Shown here: piece by piece, positions 42,597 to 51,602 of the stretch | Layout of the letters: the number at the start of each line of letters is the position of its first letter | How positions within the stretch are numbered: the stretch's first letter is position 1 | Assembly (NCBI GenBank): GCA_029259635.1 | Contig: JAJDEU010000013.1 | Location: forward strand, 62,001-126,000 | Length of the DNA stretch: 64,000 nucleotides | Direction of reading: 5' to 3' | Source: Planctomycetota bacterium | GTDB taxonomy: Bacteria; Planctomycetota; UBA1135; GCA-002686595 | The notes under the pieces: model-generated | What the model was told of the DNA's origin: nothing | The model's input: the letters and a program-made list of their open reading frames with translations, nothing else | Databases searched by the model: none | Made by a program: the position numbers and the translations under genes

Positions 42597-45356
42597 CTAG
42601 GTCGCCCCATCCTCGGGTTGCTCCGACGCGGCTTCGCCCTGGGAAGAGCCCACCTGAAGCGTCTGGGGGTCCACACCCGCATCCGAAAGCCTCGCCATCA
42701 GGGTGTCCGGATCCCAACCGAGATAGAGAGCCGCGCGAGTCTTGTTTGCATTGCCGCTCTGCTTGCGAGTGATGCGAACGGCCGTCAGCAAATCCTCCAA
42801 TCTCGGATGCCGGGAGGGCAAGCGCTTCTTAATCGAGACGCGAAAACGTCGGGCGACACGCCCGACGTCCTCGACGTCGAGCTCTTTGCCCGGATGGAGT
42901 AGCACGAGCTTGTAGAGCATCCCCTCCAACTCGCGGACGTTCCCCATCCAAGGCTGACGCCAGAGCAGAGCCAATGCCCGATCCTTCCAGGTTGGCGCCG
43001 TGACTCCGAACTCGGATGCAAAGCGCGCGGTAAGCAGGTGAATGATTCCGACAATCTCCCCGCGCCGATCGGACAGCGGTGGCACGAAAAATTCGAGGCG
43101 GCAGAGCCGACTCGCGAGCACGCGTGAGAGCGAGCCCTTAGAGGCAACCTCTTCCAGAGAGCTCGGCAAAGTCACGATGACACGCAGTTCATCCTGCTCG
43201 ATGTCCAGCAGTCGCAAGAGATGAGCTTGACCACGCGGAGACAGATCGACGAGGTCCTTAATCACGAGTGTCTTCGGCGCGCGCACTCCGGCGACTGTCA
43301 GCTCGACCGCGGCCACGCGCAGCCGTTCCTCCAGCTCCTCATCGGGAGTAGCTCCACAGCGAAGCACCTCGACCTCCCCCACACCCGCCGCGCGTTCAAA
43401 GTGCAGCCAACGCGCGAGGACTTCCTTTCCCGCTCCGGAAGGTCCCGAGAGAACAATCGGACCGTTGACGCGTCCCGCCAGAGCGAAGTCGAGCGCGCGC
43501 CGACCAAAGCCCTCGCTCTCGACATCGAAGAACAAATCGACGCCGAATCGAGCAAAGTGCCAGGCTCGAAAGCGCGCCACCTGAAGTCGAGCCGAAAATT
43601 GAACCCCGAGTTCGTTGAATCGGCGCCAATCCTCTCCGCGAAAATCTCGCCGGCGCTCGGACTCCACGATGAAGCACCCAATCGTTCGCCCGGAAATTCG
43701 AAGGGGAAGAACAAGCCCGGAAGCCGCGTCGGCATGCAAGGACAAGGCGGGATCGGGAGCATCGAATCGAATCGGAACGCCGCAACGTTGAATTCGGGAG
43801 AGACAACGAGCGCCGCCTGGCCGATTCTCACTGTCCGTAAGTGCGCCACCACCCGAAGCCATAGCGACCCAATCCGTTTCGCCGGCCGCAAAACCCCACC
43901 ATCGCCTGCGAGCCGTCTTCATGCCCAGCTCGGTCGCGAACTGCCGAAAGAATCGCGCTCGAGGATCGTCGGGAGATGCCTGCGAGCAAAGCGCGACCGC
44001 CTTCGCTCCGCCATGGTCGGCCCCATCCAACGAACCCTTTCCCGAGTCGGGAAGCTGCCCGCGAAGCTCCTCTCGCCAGGCTACCGCCAGCGCTTCCAAA
44101 CATCGGACGGAGGGCACCAAGTGATGCTCGAACTCGAGATGCAGCCAGGCACTCACCTCTCCGTACGGATCCAAAATGGGACACAGGGCGAGTGAGAGTG
44201 AGGACTCCGCCCCCAGCAACCCGCGCAGTTCCACGGATCCTGTTCGGTGGCGAATGACCGGTCGCGCCGTCGCCACGAGTTCCTGTTCGAGTCGTTCCAA
44301 GGAATCGCAGAGTCCGTCGCGAGACGACAGCCACGGCTCGAGCCTCCTACGCCAACCGGGCGACACCTCCGAGTGAAGGTGGAGCGGACGCTCTCCGGCG
44401 ACCGGTTGGAAGACCGCAAGGAACGCCGCACCCAACTCTCCGCGTCCCATCGCCACCGACTCCTCGGCGACGCGCTCCTGAACTGGCGATTCCAAGCTCT
44501 CGGACGAGAGTTCCGCCGGCACCCAATCCGTTAGCGCGGGTTGCCCCGGCAACAGCTCCGCCCACTCGGGCACGCGCTCCCTCAACTCCAGTACCGCCGG
44601 CGGAAGGTCGCGCGAATCCCGACCGAGCAAAGCGCGAATGGACGCGGCCTCGCCACGGCGTCCGAGCAACATCGCGGTGAGAGCTCTCAGCTCGAGGAGC
44701 CCCTCGTCGACCAAGGACAGCTCTTGATGTTCCTCCAACGTCGTCACGCTTCGCAGCACCGCCCCGCGTTCGAGCTGAAGCTCGGCAAGGCGCGCGACGA
44801 GCATGATCCGATCGCCCGCACCCTCCATCGTCGTTAGCTGCTCTTCCAAGTGTCGGTGGGCACGCTCGGGCTCACCGGCTGCAAACCACCATCGAGCACG
44901 CCAAACTTCGACTTCCCCGCGCCCCTCCTCGCCGATGGGTACCAAGTCCTCAAGACTCTTCAGCAAGCGCTCGGCCACCGAAATCGCACTCTCGTTCGGC
45001 GCGGGCACTCCGGCCAACCAAGGTCGTTCCGCTCGGTACTGCTGAAGCGAAGCCCAACAGGACTCGGGCACGCCCTCGCCTCCTCTGGGATAGAACCATC
45101 CGCCTCGCCCCGTCCCCCGGAGAGTCGCCCGCAAGAACACTCGCAAAAGCTCGACGAGCTGCGCCCGGATCTCTTCGGTCACATGGCGATCGAAAGCAGA
45201 GGACGCTTGCTCGAGAGAGACCGCGACGCGCCCCGCCTCGCTGGATCGCGCATCGTCCATTAAGAGCCGCATCAGTGCCGTCCAGCTCCGCGCGTCTCGA
45301 CAACGCTGTTCCGACTCCCCCGACATGAGCAGTTCTATGACGTCGGTTTTGGCCAT
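42597..45356 (-). CDS. GAF-AAA+-Fis regulator resembling a sigma-54 activator without the sigma-54-contact loop
   Basis: About 919 residues from ATG 45356 (MAKTDVIELLMSGESEQR). Residues 1-330 are helical and TPR-like. A GAF-like domain ends about residue 590 (LVLPLRISGRTIGCFIVESE). The AAA+ domain has Walker A LSGPSGAGKEVLARWLH (about 636), a degraded Walker B TLVIKDLVDLS (about 696; Lys-Asp where activators have Asp-Glu), then LEFFVPPLSDRRGEI and PWMGNVRELEGML, which are activator-type sensor regions. The GAFTGA loop is absent: only about 50 residues separate Walker A from Walker B. A Fis-type HTH ends the protein (KQSGNANKTRAALYLGWDPDTL). It is therefore probably a DNA-binding regulator that cannot remodel sigma-54 polymerase. 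It starts 2 bp after the TPR-like gene. Confidence 0.8.
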   Translation of the reverse strand: MAKTDVIELLMSGESEQRCRDARSWTALMRLLMDDARSSEAGRVAVSLEQASSAFDRHVTEEIRAQLVELLRVFLRATLRGTGRGGWFYPRGGEGVPESCWASLQQYRAERPWLAGVPAPNESAISVAERLLKSLEDLVPIGEEGRGEVEVWRARWWFAAGEPERAHRHLEEQLTTMEGAGDRIMLVARLAELQLERGAVLRSVTTLEEHQELSLVDEGLLELRALTAMLLGRRGEAASIRALLGRDSRDLPPAVLELRERVPEWAELLPGQPALTDWVPAELSSESLESPVQERVAEESVAMGRGELGAAFLAVFQPVAGERPLHLHSEVSPGWRRRLEPWLSSRDGLCDSLERLEQELVATARPVIRHRTGSVELRGLLGAESSLSLALCPILDPYGEVSAWLHLEFEHHLVPSVRCLEALAVAWREELRGQLPDSGKGSLDGADHGGAKAVALCSQASPDDPRARFFRQFATELGMKTARRRWWGFAAGETDWVAMASGGGALTDSENRPGGARCLSRIQRCGVPIRFDAPDPALSLHADAASGLVLPLRISGRTIGCFIVESERRRDFRGEDWRRFNELGVQFSARLQVARFRAWHFARFGVDLFFDVESEGFGRRALDFALAGRVNGPIVLSGPSGAGKEVLARWLHFERAAGVGEVEVLRCGATPDEELEERLRVAAVELTVAGVRAPKTLVIKDLVDLSPRGQAHLLRLLDIEQDELRVIVTLPSSLEEVASKGSLSRVLASRLCRLEFFVPPLSDRRGEIVGIIHLLTARFASEFGVTAPTWKDRALALLWRQPWMGNVRELEGMLYKLVLLHPGKELDVEDVGRVARRFRVSIKKRLPSRHPRLEDLLTAVRITRKQSGNANKTRAALYLGWDPDTLMARLSDAGVDPQTLQVGSSQGEAASEQPEDGAT

Positions 45357-45358
45357 GA

Positions 45359-46435
45359 TCAACGCACCTCCGCAGCCGAAAGATCCCGGCAAACCGAAGC
45401 GAGTGGACTCGCATCTCGCGCGCACATGCGGCGGAATAATCGCGAAGCTGAAATATCGCTGGGCTGCCAAGGCAGCGGCGCGGCCCGGTGCATCCAGCGA
45501 GCCTTCAAGGCTCGCCCAACCCGAATGACATCCGCTTCGGGGAACTCCCCGGCGTCCAATCGTTGCGCCAAGAGTTCGGCGACACCGCTCTTGCCCAGAG
45601 CGAGCGCGGTAAAGAACCCGTCCAAGTACGGGGTCGGGTTGGGCGCTCGACTCTCGCCGGCCACTTGAAAAGCCGAGAGCGCGAGTCGATCGCCTCCACA
45701 CAGCTCGTGCGCTCGGCCAAGCCCCGTGTATAAGCGCCACCGGTTGTCCTTCGAAACTCCGCGCCTCATCGCTGCCGCCAGGACGGTCAGCGCACTTCGA
45801 GGCTTCGCGCTCGTGAGACGCGTCCGCACCAGCATGAGCCGGCCTTCCTCGCAGTCCGAATACAACAAGGACGCCTCAGCCAAAGCCGACGCCGTCGGCC
45901 AGCACTCGCGCGACCGCAGAACCAGCTTCGCCAACTCGGCAACCGCTTCACCCTCCAGTCCATCCAAGAGGGCCAGCACACACTCAAAGACCACCTCGCG
46001 GCGCCAGTTCTCCCAGCTCCCCAGCTGCTCGAACTCGACCCACGCATAATCTGCGGCCTCGCCGAGCCGCCACTCAGCGGCAACTCTGAAGAGCCGCGAG
46101 ATCTCAGCGCGGTGAACTCGCGCGAGCTCTTCCACCCCCGAAATCTCTTTTCGCTTCTGAGGCTCGCAATCCGACCAGAGGCTGCGCGCCACTTGGGTGC
46201 CCAGCTCATCTGGATTCAACGGCCAGCTCCATCCGCCGAATTGATCACCTGCGTCGAGTAGCTCTGCTCTTCGGAACTCGACTCTCCCTCGCGGAAGCTC
46301 CCCGCGATCGCGCTTCCTGCGAACCCCCAGCCCAACCTCGAACATCAGCGTCTCACTCGGGCTCAACAGCGCGAGCAGCTTCGCTATCAACGGATTCCGC
46401 TCCACGATCTGACTGTCCAATGTTTGATCCTTCAT
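45359..46435 (-). CDS. TPR-like helical protein in the sigma-like/AAA+ operon
   Basis: 358 residues, no signal peptide or membrane segment. The sequence is helical and Ala/Leu/Arg-rich from about 100 onward, with TPR-like helix pairs (ISRLFRVAAEWRLGEAADYA, WRLYTGLGRAHELCGGDRLA, DGFFTALALGKSGVAELLA). No catalytic motif is visible and I do not recognise a family. The ATG overlaps the stop of the sigma-like gene by 4 bp, and the stop lies 2 bp before the AAA+ gene start, so the three proteins are almost certainly made together. It could be an adaptor between the sigma-like and AAA+ proteins. Confidence 0.75.
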   Translation of the reverse strand: MKDQTLDSQIVERNPLIAKLLALLSPSETLMFEVGLGVRRKRDRGELPRGRVEFRRAELLDAGDQFGGWSWPLNPDELGTQVARSLWSDCEPQKRKEISGVEELARVHRAEISRLFRVAAEWRLGEAADYAWVEFEQLGSWENWRREVVFECVLALLDGLEGEAVAELAKLVLRSRECWPTASALAEASLLYSDCEEGRLMLVRTRLTSAKPRSALTVLAAAMRRGVSKDNRWRLYTGLGRAHELCGGDRLALSAFQVAGESRAPNPTPYLDGFFTALALGKSGVAELLAQRLDAGEFPEADVIRVGRALKARWMHRAAPLPWQPSDISASRLFRRMCARDASPLASVCRDLSAAEVR

Positions 46436-47337
46436 CTTCTTTGACTCCGAGTCCCCGCCGCGTTCGCCTGACCCTTTGCTCGACGCCGAGTGGAACGCGC
46501 GCCGGTTTCACCTCGCTCACCGAGAGCCGCGAGCGCCACTTCGAGCGCACGTCGCGCGCGCCTCGCGATCTCGGTCACGGTGACTCCCTCACGGGTCGCC
46601 AATTCGTCGATATCCTCACCCCGAATCAGAAGCGCGAACCCTGCCGCGCGATCCGCCTCGTCGGCTTCGTTGAATCGCGAGCAAGCCGTGCGAACGCGCT
46701 CGGGATTCAAGCCCAGCGGACGCGCGAGCTGTTCGAGGTTCCCCACCTCCGTCCTGCCGTTGCGGATCGCTTCGCGGTCCTCGCGCAGCAGTTCTCGCCC
46801 CGCATCGAACACCCGCGCCTTCAAGAACTCGGGCAGCCCATCCGAGGCTCTCAAGTGAAGCGCTTGTCGTGCGCAGTGTGCCAGCGCGCGCAGGTGCAGT
46901 CGGTCGGCATCGATGAGCCGATGGCTGCGAAAAAGATAGTCGGCGACGAAGGGCCGCACGCCGAGCGGGTCCCCGGCGGAGATCCGCGCCAAGACCTCTC
47001 GCGGCGTGCCGAACAAGAGGGCGCGCAACCGAGGCGTCTTCGCGGTGCGCTCACGTCCTTCCACCCCGGCCGGTACCGTCCGTGGCTGCACGCCGCCTCT
47101 CACGCAATTGACTTCCTCTTCCATCCCGGGCAAGCGCGGCTCCCGATCGAGCAAACTCTCGTCGCGTCGCTTTCGCCGGGGCGCCGCTCGAGCAGCCCTC
47201 TCGCTCTCGGTCAGGCTCGCCTTCTTCAGCGCGGCCTTGTTCGAAGCGCCCTTCCTCAAGACTGTGCGGCGGACCGGACTCCCGTCGAACCCACCCTCGG
47301 GCCGCCTCTCGGATGCTGACGATTTCTTTTCCGACAC
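46432..47337 (-). CDS. Divergent sigma-factor-like protein with basic N-terminal extension
   Basis: About 301 residues from GTG 47337, which has GAGGGAG six bases upstream; an ATG at 47124 would give 230 residues. Residues 1-110 are low-complexity and strongly basic. From about 115 the pattern resembles region 2 of sigma-70-type factors (VRPFVADYLFRSHRLIDADRL, LPEFLKARVFDAGRELLRED). The C-terminal part resembles region 4 with an HTH (DRAAGFALLIRGEDIDELAT, REGVTVTEIARRARRALEVAL). Conserved ECF residues such as DxxQE are absent, so it is either a very divergent sigma factor or a regulator derived from one. It is the first gene of the operon with the TPR-like and AAA+ proteins, divergent from fabI. 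Confidence 0.6.
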   Translation of the reverse strand: MSEKKSSASERRPEGGFDGSPVRRTVLRKGASNKAALKKASLTESERAARAAPRRKRRDESLLDREPRLPGMEEEVNCVRGGVQPRTVPAGVEGRERTAKTPRLRALLFGTPREVLARISAGDPLGVRPFVADYLFRSHRLIDADRLHLRALAHCARQALHLRASDGLPEFLKARVFDAGRELLREDREAIRNGRTEVGNLEQLARPLGLNPERVRTACSRFNEADEADRAAGFALLIRGEDIDELATREGVTVTEIARRARRALEVALAALGERGETGARSTRRRAKGQANAAGTRSQRR

Positions 47338-47776
47338 GCTTTGCTCCCTCGCTAACACCGCGGCCCCAAGGCCCCGGCTGGACTGCGGTGAATGATCGCT
47401 GGCCCACCCTGCGACAGCGCAAAGCGAAGCGAGGAACCGAACGGCGAGACTCTCGCGCGGCCGGACCTCCCCCGAAACGACCGAAGGCAGTCTAGGCCCT
47501 CCGCGCAAACCCGAGAGTCCCGCGAGAACTCTCTCGGCACCAAAAACCGTTTCTGGGCACGGGAAGCCCGATAGCGCCCTGGAACCCGCGAAAAAGCACA
47601 TTCGCGGCACTCCGCAATTCCCCATTTCGACGGACGGAGGAGCGCCCCGTTGTTCGACCAAGAAACGCTTCCTATCCTCCCGCCAGAGCACGAGGACTAC
47701 GCGTCCGCCTGCAACCTCGAATTCTCGAGTGCCAGATCAATGCTCGGCTTCAAGATCCCTTAGAGAGAGACCTCCC
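47338..47776. other. Divergent intergenic region between the sigma-like gene and fabI
   Basis: 439 bp with no supported gene. It should carry promoters for both transcripts. A hairpin pair, CCGAGAG (47511-47517) and CTCTCGG (47531-47537), lies in the middle and could be an operator or a transcript structure. Frames continuing upstream from both flanking genes look like non-coding extensions. Confidence 0.4.
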
Positions 47777-48550
47777 TTGACTGGATTCCTCGCAAACAAG
47801 ACTGGCGTGATTCTCGGTGTGGCCAACAAGCGCTCGATCGCTTGGGGCTGCGCGAAAGCACTCTCGGATCAAGGCATGCGCCTGGCCTTCACCTATGCCG
47901 GGGATCGACTGGAGAAGACCGTGCGAACGCTGGCGGAGGATATCGACGGCTCGATCGTCCTGCCCTGCGACGTGACCAGGCCGGAGGAGATCGACTCCGC
48001 CTTCGAGACGATCGGCAGCGAGTTCGGACATCTCGACGCCGTCATTCACGGCGTGGCCTTCGCGCCGCGTGACGAGCTCGTCGGCGACTTCTATCACACG
48101 AGCAAGGAGGGCTACATGATCTCGCACGAGGTCTCGGCCTACTCGCTCACCGCAGTCTCGCGTCGCGCGCTCCCGCTCATGGAAGGCCGCGACGGCTCCA
48201 TCGTCACGCTGACCTACATCGGTTCGGAACGCGTCATCCAGAACTACAACGTGATGGGCATTGCGAAAGCCGCGTTGGAAGCGAGCGTGCGCTACTTGGC
48301 CTCGGACCTCGGTCCGCGCGGCATTCGCGTCAACGCGATCTCTGCCGGTCCGATCCGAACGCTCTCCGCAGCGGGCATTCAGGGCTTCAATGAGATCCTC
48401 GATCACATTGCGGATCGCGCGCCGCTCAAGCGCAACATCACCGCGGATGAGGTCGGCTCGGTCTGCAGTTTCCTCGCGGGACCGATGTCGAGTGGGATCA
48501 CCGGCACGACGATCTACGTCGATGCGGGCTACCACATCATGGGCGTCTGA
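47777..48550 (+). CDS. fabI: Enoyl-[acyl-carrier-protein] reductase (NADH)
   Basis: 257 residues from TTG 47777, which gives the canonical FabI N-terminus MTGFLANKTGVILGVANKRS; GAGAGA lies about nine bases upstream, and a GTG at 47729 would add 16 unrelated residues. FabI reduces trans-2-enoyl-ACP in the last step of each fatty-acid elongation cycle. The NAD site GVANKRSIAWGCAKAL, AFAPRDELVGDF, and the catalytic Tyr-x6-Lys pair in ERVIQNYNVMGIAKAALE are present, as is the AGPIRTLSAAGI substrate loop. The length is normal. It stands alone and converges with the ZIP transporter gene 37 bp away. Confidence 0.96.
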   Translation: MTGFLANKTGVILGVANKRSIAWGCAKALSDQGMRLAFTYAGDRLEKTVRTLAEDIDGSIVLPCDVTRPEEIDSAFETIGSEFGHLDAVIHGVAFAPRDELVGDFYHTSKEGYMISHEVSAYSLTAVSRRALPLMEGRDGSIVTLTYIGSERVIQNYNVMGIAKAALEASVRYLASDLGPRGIRVNAISAGPIRTLSAAGIQGFNEILDHIADRAPLKRNITADEVGSVCSFLAGPMSSGITGTTIYVDAGYHIMGV

Positions 48551-48587
48551 GCGGGAAGCGCGCTTCGGGCGCGTTCACGACCGGCTG

Positions 48588-49307
48588 CTAGAGCAAGAAC
48601 TCGCCAACAGCGACGCAGGCCACGCCGAAGAGCACGCCAAAGCCCTGGGGCCAGCGCGACCCTTCACCGTGAAAGACCTCGGGTAGGAGGTCGCAGGCGG
48701 CGACATAGAGAAAGGTCCCGCAGGCGAAGCCTTCGACCAACAGGTGGTAGCCGTCGGTCGGCTCAAGCACCGAGCGCCCGACCCACATTCCCGCCGGCGT
48801 TACGAGAGCGAAGAGCGCCAGATAGGCAACGAGCTTGGCGATTTTCAATCCGGCCAGACGCATCACCGTCGCGAGAGAGAAGCTCTCGCCAACCTTGTGA
48901 AGCAGGATCGCCGCCAGGACCGGCCAGGATGCGCGCTCGCCATCGAGAACGGATGCGAGCGCGAGCCCCGCAACAGCGGCGTGCACGGTCAAACCGGTAA
49001 AGCAGGCATACCAGACGACTTGGTGCGCGTGCTCGCCCTTGCGCTCGAGCCAGACCTTCTCGATGAAGAACAGGACGAGAAAGCCGGACAAGCCGACGAT
49101 CCATGGAGATCGCGAGCCCGGGCCGGAGTCGGGCATGGAGGCCGAGAGCTCCGGCAAGAGGTGGAGAAAGACGGTCGCGAGTAAGAGCCCCGCCGCCACC
49201 GAAGCGAGCACATGTAAGACGCGGTGCGACCAATTCCGAATGAGCGGGAGGCCGCCGGCCAGCCCCGCCAGAATCAAAAGCGGGATGGCTTGATTAGAGA
49301 GTGACAT
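48588..49307 (-). CDS. ZIP-family metal transporter
   Basis: 239 residues with about eight hydrophobic segments. The ZIP pattern is visible: ASVAAGLLLATVFLHLLPEL (helix II with HLLPE), a loop, FTGLTVHAAVAGLALASVL (helix IV with His, in place of the usual HNxxDG element), ILLHKVGESFSLATVM (helix V, HKxxE metal site) and FLYVAACDLLPEVF near the C-terminus. It should move Zn(II) or a related divalent metal into the cytoplasm across the inner membrane. ATG 49307 is used; a TTG three codons earlier is less likely. It is not next to a metal regulator. A strong hairpin immediately precedes the gene. Confidence 0.9.
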   Translation of the reverse strand: MSLSNQAIPLLILAGLAGGLPLIRNWSHRVLHVLASVAAGLLLATVFLHLLPELSASMPDSGPGSRSPWIVGLSGFLVLFFIEKVWLERKGEHAHQVVWYACFTGLTVHAAVAGLALASVLDGERASWPVLAAILLHKVGESFSLATVMRLAGLKIAKLVAYLALFALVTPAGMWVGRSVLEPTDGYHLLVEGFACGTFLYVAACDLLPEVFHGEGSRWPQGFGVLFGVACVAVGEFLL

Positions 49308-49318
49308 GTTCTGCAATC

Positions 49319-49365
49319 GGAGTCGTCCTCTGCCCCGGCGATGCTGCGGGGAGAGGGACGACTCC
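49319..49365 (-). terminator. Long stem-loop between the DUF481 gene and the ZIP gene
   Basis: GGAGTCGTCC (49319-49328) pairs with GGACGACTCC (49356-49365), and the stem continues inward through TCT/AGA and CCCC/GGGG with single bulged G residues. It follows the DUF481 stop on the minus strand and ends 12 bases before the ZIP start codon. It has no T-run, so it may be a terminator of an unusual type or a leader structure acting on ZIP expression. Confidence 0.55.
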
Positions 49366-49374
49366 GGTCGGTCG

Positions 49375-50172
49375 CTAGTACTCCCAGCCCAGGGAGAAAA
49401 TCCAGAGCGTGTCGGTGCTGCCGATGCCGCCCGGCGCGTTGTTGTTGTAGCGCGCGATCCACTGGATCATCGCATTCATCGTCTCGCTGAGCTTCGTCTT
49501 CAGGCGAGAGTCGAGCACGCCGTTGAACTCGCTGAAGGTTACGCTCGGATAAGCCTCCATGGTTTGAGTGAAGGTCGTCGTCTCCGAGATGATCTTCTCC
49601 AGAGCGTAGGCAAAGCGCAAAGCGAGGTAATCGTCGTCGGCCTTCGGAGTTCCAGCGGGAGTACTGAAGTAGTCCTCCTGGACGAAAGCGAGGCCCGCTT
49701 CGCCCTCGAACTTGAGGGTCTCTTCTTGAATGAACTTGCGACCGACTCCGGCACCAAAAATAGTTCGAAGGTGCAAGAACGCGATGTCGTCGTTCTCAGC
49801 GGAAACCGAAGCATAGGCAAAGGTCTCTTCACTGTAGAAGTGATCGAACTTGCCACTCGCGTTCCAACGACGCTGAGTCACATTGGTTCCATCGGTCACG
49901 GTGTCGCCTTGCTCGGCATAGTTCCAGGCAGCTTTGAGCGTGAGGCGTTCGTCGTCCCACTCCTTCACGGCATCGGTGGTCACCGATGCGGCGACGGTGT
50001 CGGTGTTGCCGTTGCTGATGGTGGCACCGAGATTGACGCTGCCCTTCCAAACGGGCTCCGCATCATCGAACAGGTAGAGAGACTCGGCCAACGGCTCGAC
50101 CGGAGTCGGGAGAGCTGCAGCCTCAACGGGAGTGCTAGGGGCAAGTAAAAGCAGCGCGGTGGTGATAAACAT
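49375..50172 (-). CDS. DUF481-type outer-membrane beta-barrel protein
   Basis: About 265 residues from ATG 50172 with a signal peptide (MFITTALLLLAPSTPVEAAA). The mature part is amphipathic beta strands: WKGSVNLGATISNGNTDTVA, LTLKAAWNYAEQGDT, WNASGKFDHFYSEETFAYAS, FLHLRTIFGAGVGRKFIQE, LKFEGEAGLAFVQEDYF and LKTKLSETMNAMIQWIARYN, ending in an aromatic WIFSLGWEY as outer-membrane barrels do. This matches DUF481 (YdiY-like) proteins, whose function is unknown. The upstream extension of the frame to 50337 is not signal-like and was not used. It shares the strand with the ZIP gene but is separated from it by the stem-loop. Confidence 0.85.
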   Translation of the reverse strand: MFITTALLLLAPSTPVEAAALPTPVEPLAESLYLFDDAEPVWKGSVNLGATISNGNTDTVAASVTTDAVKEWDDERLTLKAAWNYAEQGDTVTDGTNVTQRRWNASGKFDHFYSEETFAYASVSAENDDIAFLHLRTIFGAGVGRKFIQEETLKFEGEAGLAFVQEDYFSTPAGTPKADDDYLALRFAYALEKIISETTTFTQTMEAYPSVTFSEFNGVLDSRLKTKLSETMNAMIQWIARYNNNAPGGIGSTDTLWIFSLGWEY

Positions 50173-50612
50173 GAGAATGGGGTCTGGAGTGTGATTGGTG
50201 GTTTTGAAGCCCGAGAGTCTAGCGTCGATCCCGCCAGATTCCTTTGCTGAGTTGCTTTCGAAGGAATGCTCAATCACAAGGTCGGGCGAGGAGTGGCACC
50301 CTTCAGCTCCAACAGAAGCTAAGCTGCGCACGAGCATCTACCGCCGTGCTCTCGCCGCTGGTCCACCACCCGCGGAAGTTGGCAAACCCTTGCACAACCG
50401 TCGGTCCCCCGATTCAATCTCAGGCCTCTAACGGAGCGGGCAGATCCCCGTAGTTCGAATCCTCACGATTCGACTCCTAGGCCCTTCACCCTAATCCGGC
50501 GGGAAGCCCCGCCGATCTCGTCCTCGAGTACGGAGGCGACCTCGGCTCTCCCGGCAAACCACTTCGACGATCCTTCGGCCCTTCGCCGAGACTAGAAGCC
50601 AAGACTAGATCT
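50173..50612. other. Divergent intergenic region upstream of the ABC operon
   Basis: 440 bp with no supported gene between the DUF481 gene (minus) and the ABC ATPase (plus). A small hairpin, TCGAATC (50455-50461) and GATTCGA (50467-50473), is present. GTTCGAATC here resembles a tRNA T-loop, but the flanks cannot form a T-stem, so it is not a tRNA. Confidence 0.4.
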
Positions 50613-51602
50613 ATGGACACGCTGATCGAGATTCAAAACCTCACGAAGCACTTCGGAAGCCTGACCGCCGTGAACGGAATATCGTTCACGGTACAGCGCG
50701 GCGAGGTGCTCGGATTTCTCGGCCCTAACGGAGCCGGAAAATCCACCACGATGAAGATGATTACCGGCTTTCTCACGCCGACATCGGGCAGCATCCAGGT
50801 CGCTGGTCACAGCGTCCAGAGCGACGCCATTTCGGCGCAGGAGAACATCGGTTACCTGCCGGAGGGTGCGCCGCTCTATCCCGACATGACTCCGGCGAGC
50901 CTCCTGAGGTTTGTCGCTGCTATCCGCGGGATGACGGGAGCGACGATGCGCGAGCGAATCGAGCAAGTCGTCGCACAGGTTCACGTGGAGAGCGTGCTTC
51001 ATCAGTCCGTCGAGACGCTCTCGAAGGGCTACAAGCGGCGCGTCGGGCTCGCGCTCGCCATTCTGAACGATCCGGAAGTCTTGGTCCTCGACGAGCCCAC
51101 CGACGGTCTCGATCCGAACCAAAAGCACGAGGTGCGCGAGCTGATTCGAGAGATGTCGCAGAACAAAGCGATCGTCCTCTCGACGCATATTCTCGAAGAG
51201 GTCGACGCCGTCTGCACTCGCGCGATCGTGATCGACCGCGGGACGATTGTTGCCGACGGCACGCCGAGCGCACTGCGCGCGCGCGCCGAGCATCACAACG
51301 TCGTGCACCTGACCGTGCGCGGCTCCGACCGCCCGCTCGAAGCTGATCTTCGCGCGCTCGCCAATGTCGCCTCCGTCGACCGACTTGCGGACTCGAATGG
51401 CAATACGGCATTCGCGATCAAGCCGATCAATCGGGTGGACATCGTCGGGGCGGTCAGCGACCTAGCGCGCACAAACCAGTGGGAGATCGAGGGACTCGTC
51501 GCTCAACCGGGGCGACTGGATGAACTCTTCCGAGAAGTCACGGCCTCCGATGTCGGCTCACCGCCCCTGGAGACCACCGCGTCCGAGCAGGTGACGGCAT
51601 GA
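50613..51602 (+). CDS. ABC transporter ATP-binding protein (GldA/NatA type)
   Basis: 329 residues. Walker A GFLGPNGAGKSTTMKMITG (about 33-51), the EGAPLYPDM Q-loop region, signature LSKGYKRRVGLALAIL (about 137) and Walker B VLVLDEPTDGLDPNQ (about 155), with the H-loop in VLSTHILEEV. The C-terminal 90 residues form the small extra domain seen in ABC-2 type exporters. It is the first gene of a four-gene operon with a permease (4-bp overlap), a GldG-like protein and a DUF4340 protein. In Bacteroidota related GldA-F-G proteins support gliding; outside that phylum the cargo is unknown. Confidence 0.94.
   Translation: MDTLIEIQNLTKHFGSLTAVNGISFTVQRGEVLGFLGPNGAGKSTTMKMITGFLTPTSGSIQVAGHSVQSDAISAQENIGYLPEGAPLYPDMTPASLLRFVAAIRGMTGATMRERIEQVVAQVHVESVLHQSVETLSKGYKRRVGLALAILNDPEVLVLDEPTDGLDPNQKHEVRELIREMSQNKAIVLSTHILEEVDAVCTRAIVIDRGTIVADGTPSALRARAEHHNVVHLTVRGSDRPLEADLRALANVASVDRLADSNGNTAFAIKPINRVDIVGAVSDLARTNQWEIEGLVAQPGRLDELFREVTASDVGSPPLETTASEQVTA

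Noticed and set aside
43221..44195. 324-codon plus-strand frame inside the AAA+ gene
   Set aside because: Shadow of the minus-strand gene; the AAA+ and GAF motifs on the minus strand settle the coding strand.
50450..50475. tRNA T-loop-like GTTCGAATC
   Set aside because: Flanks cannot pair as a T-stem; the element is a small hairpin only.
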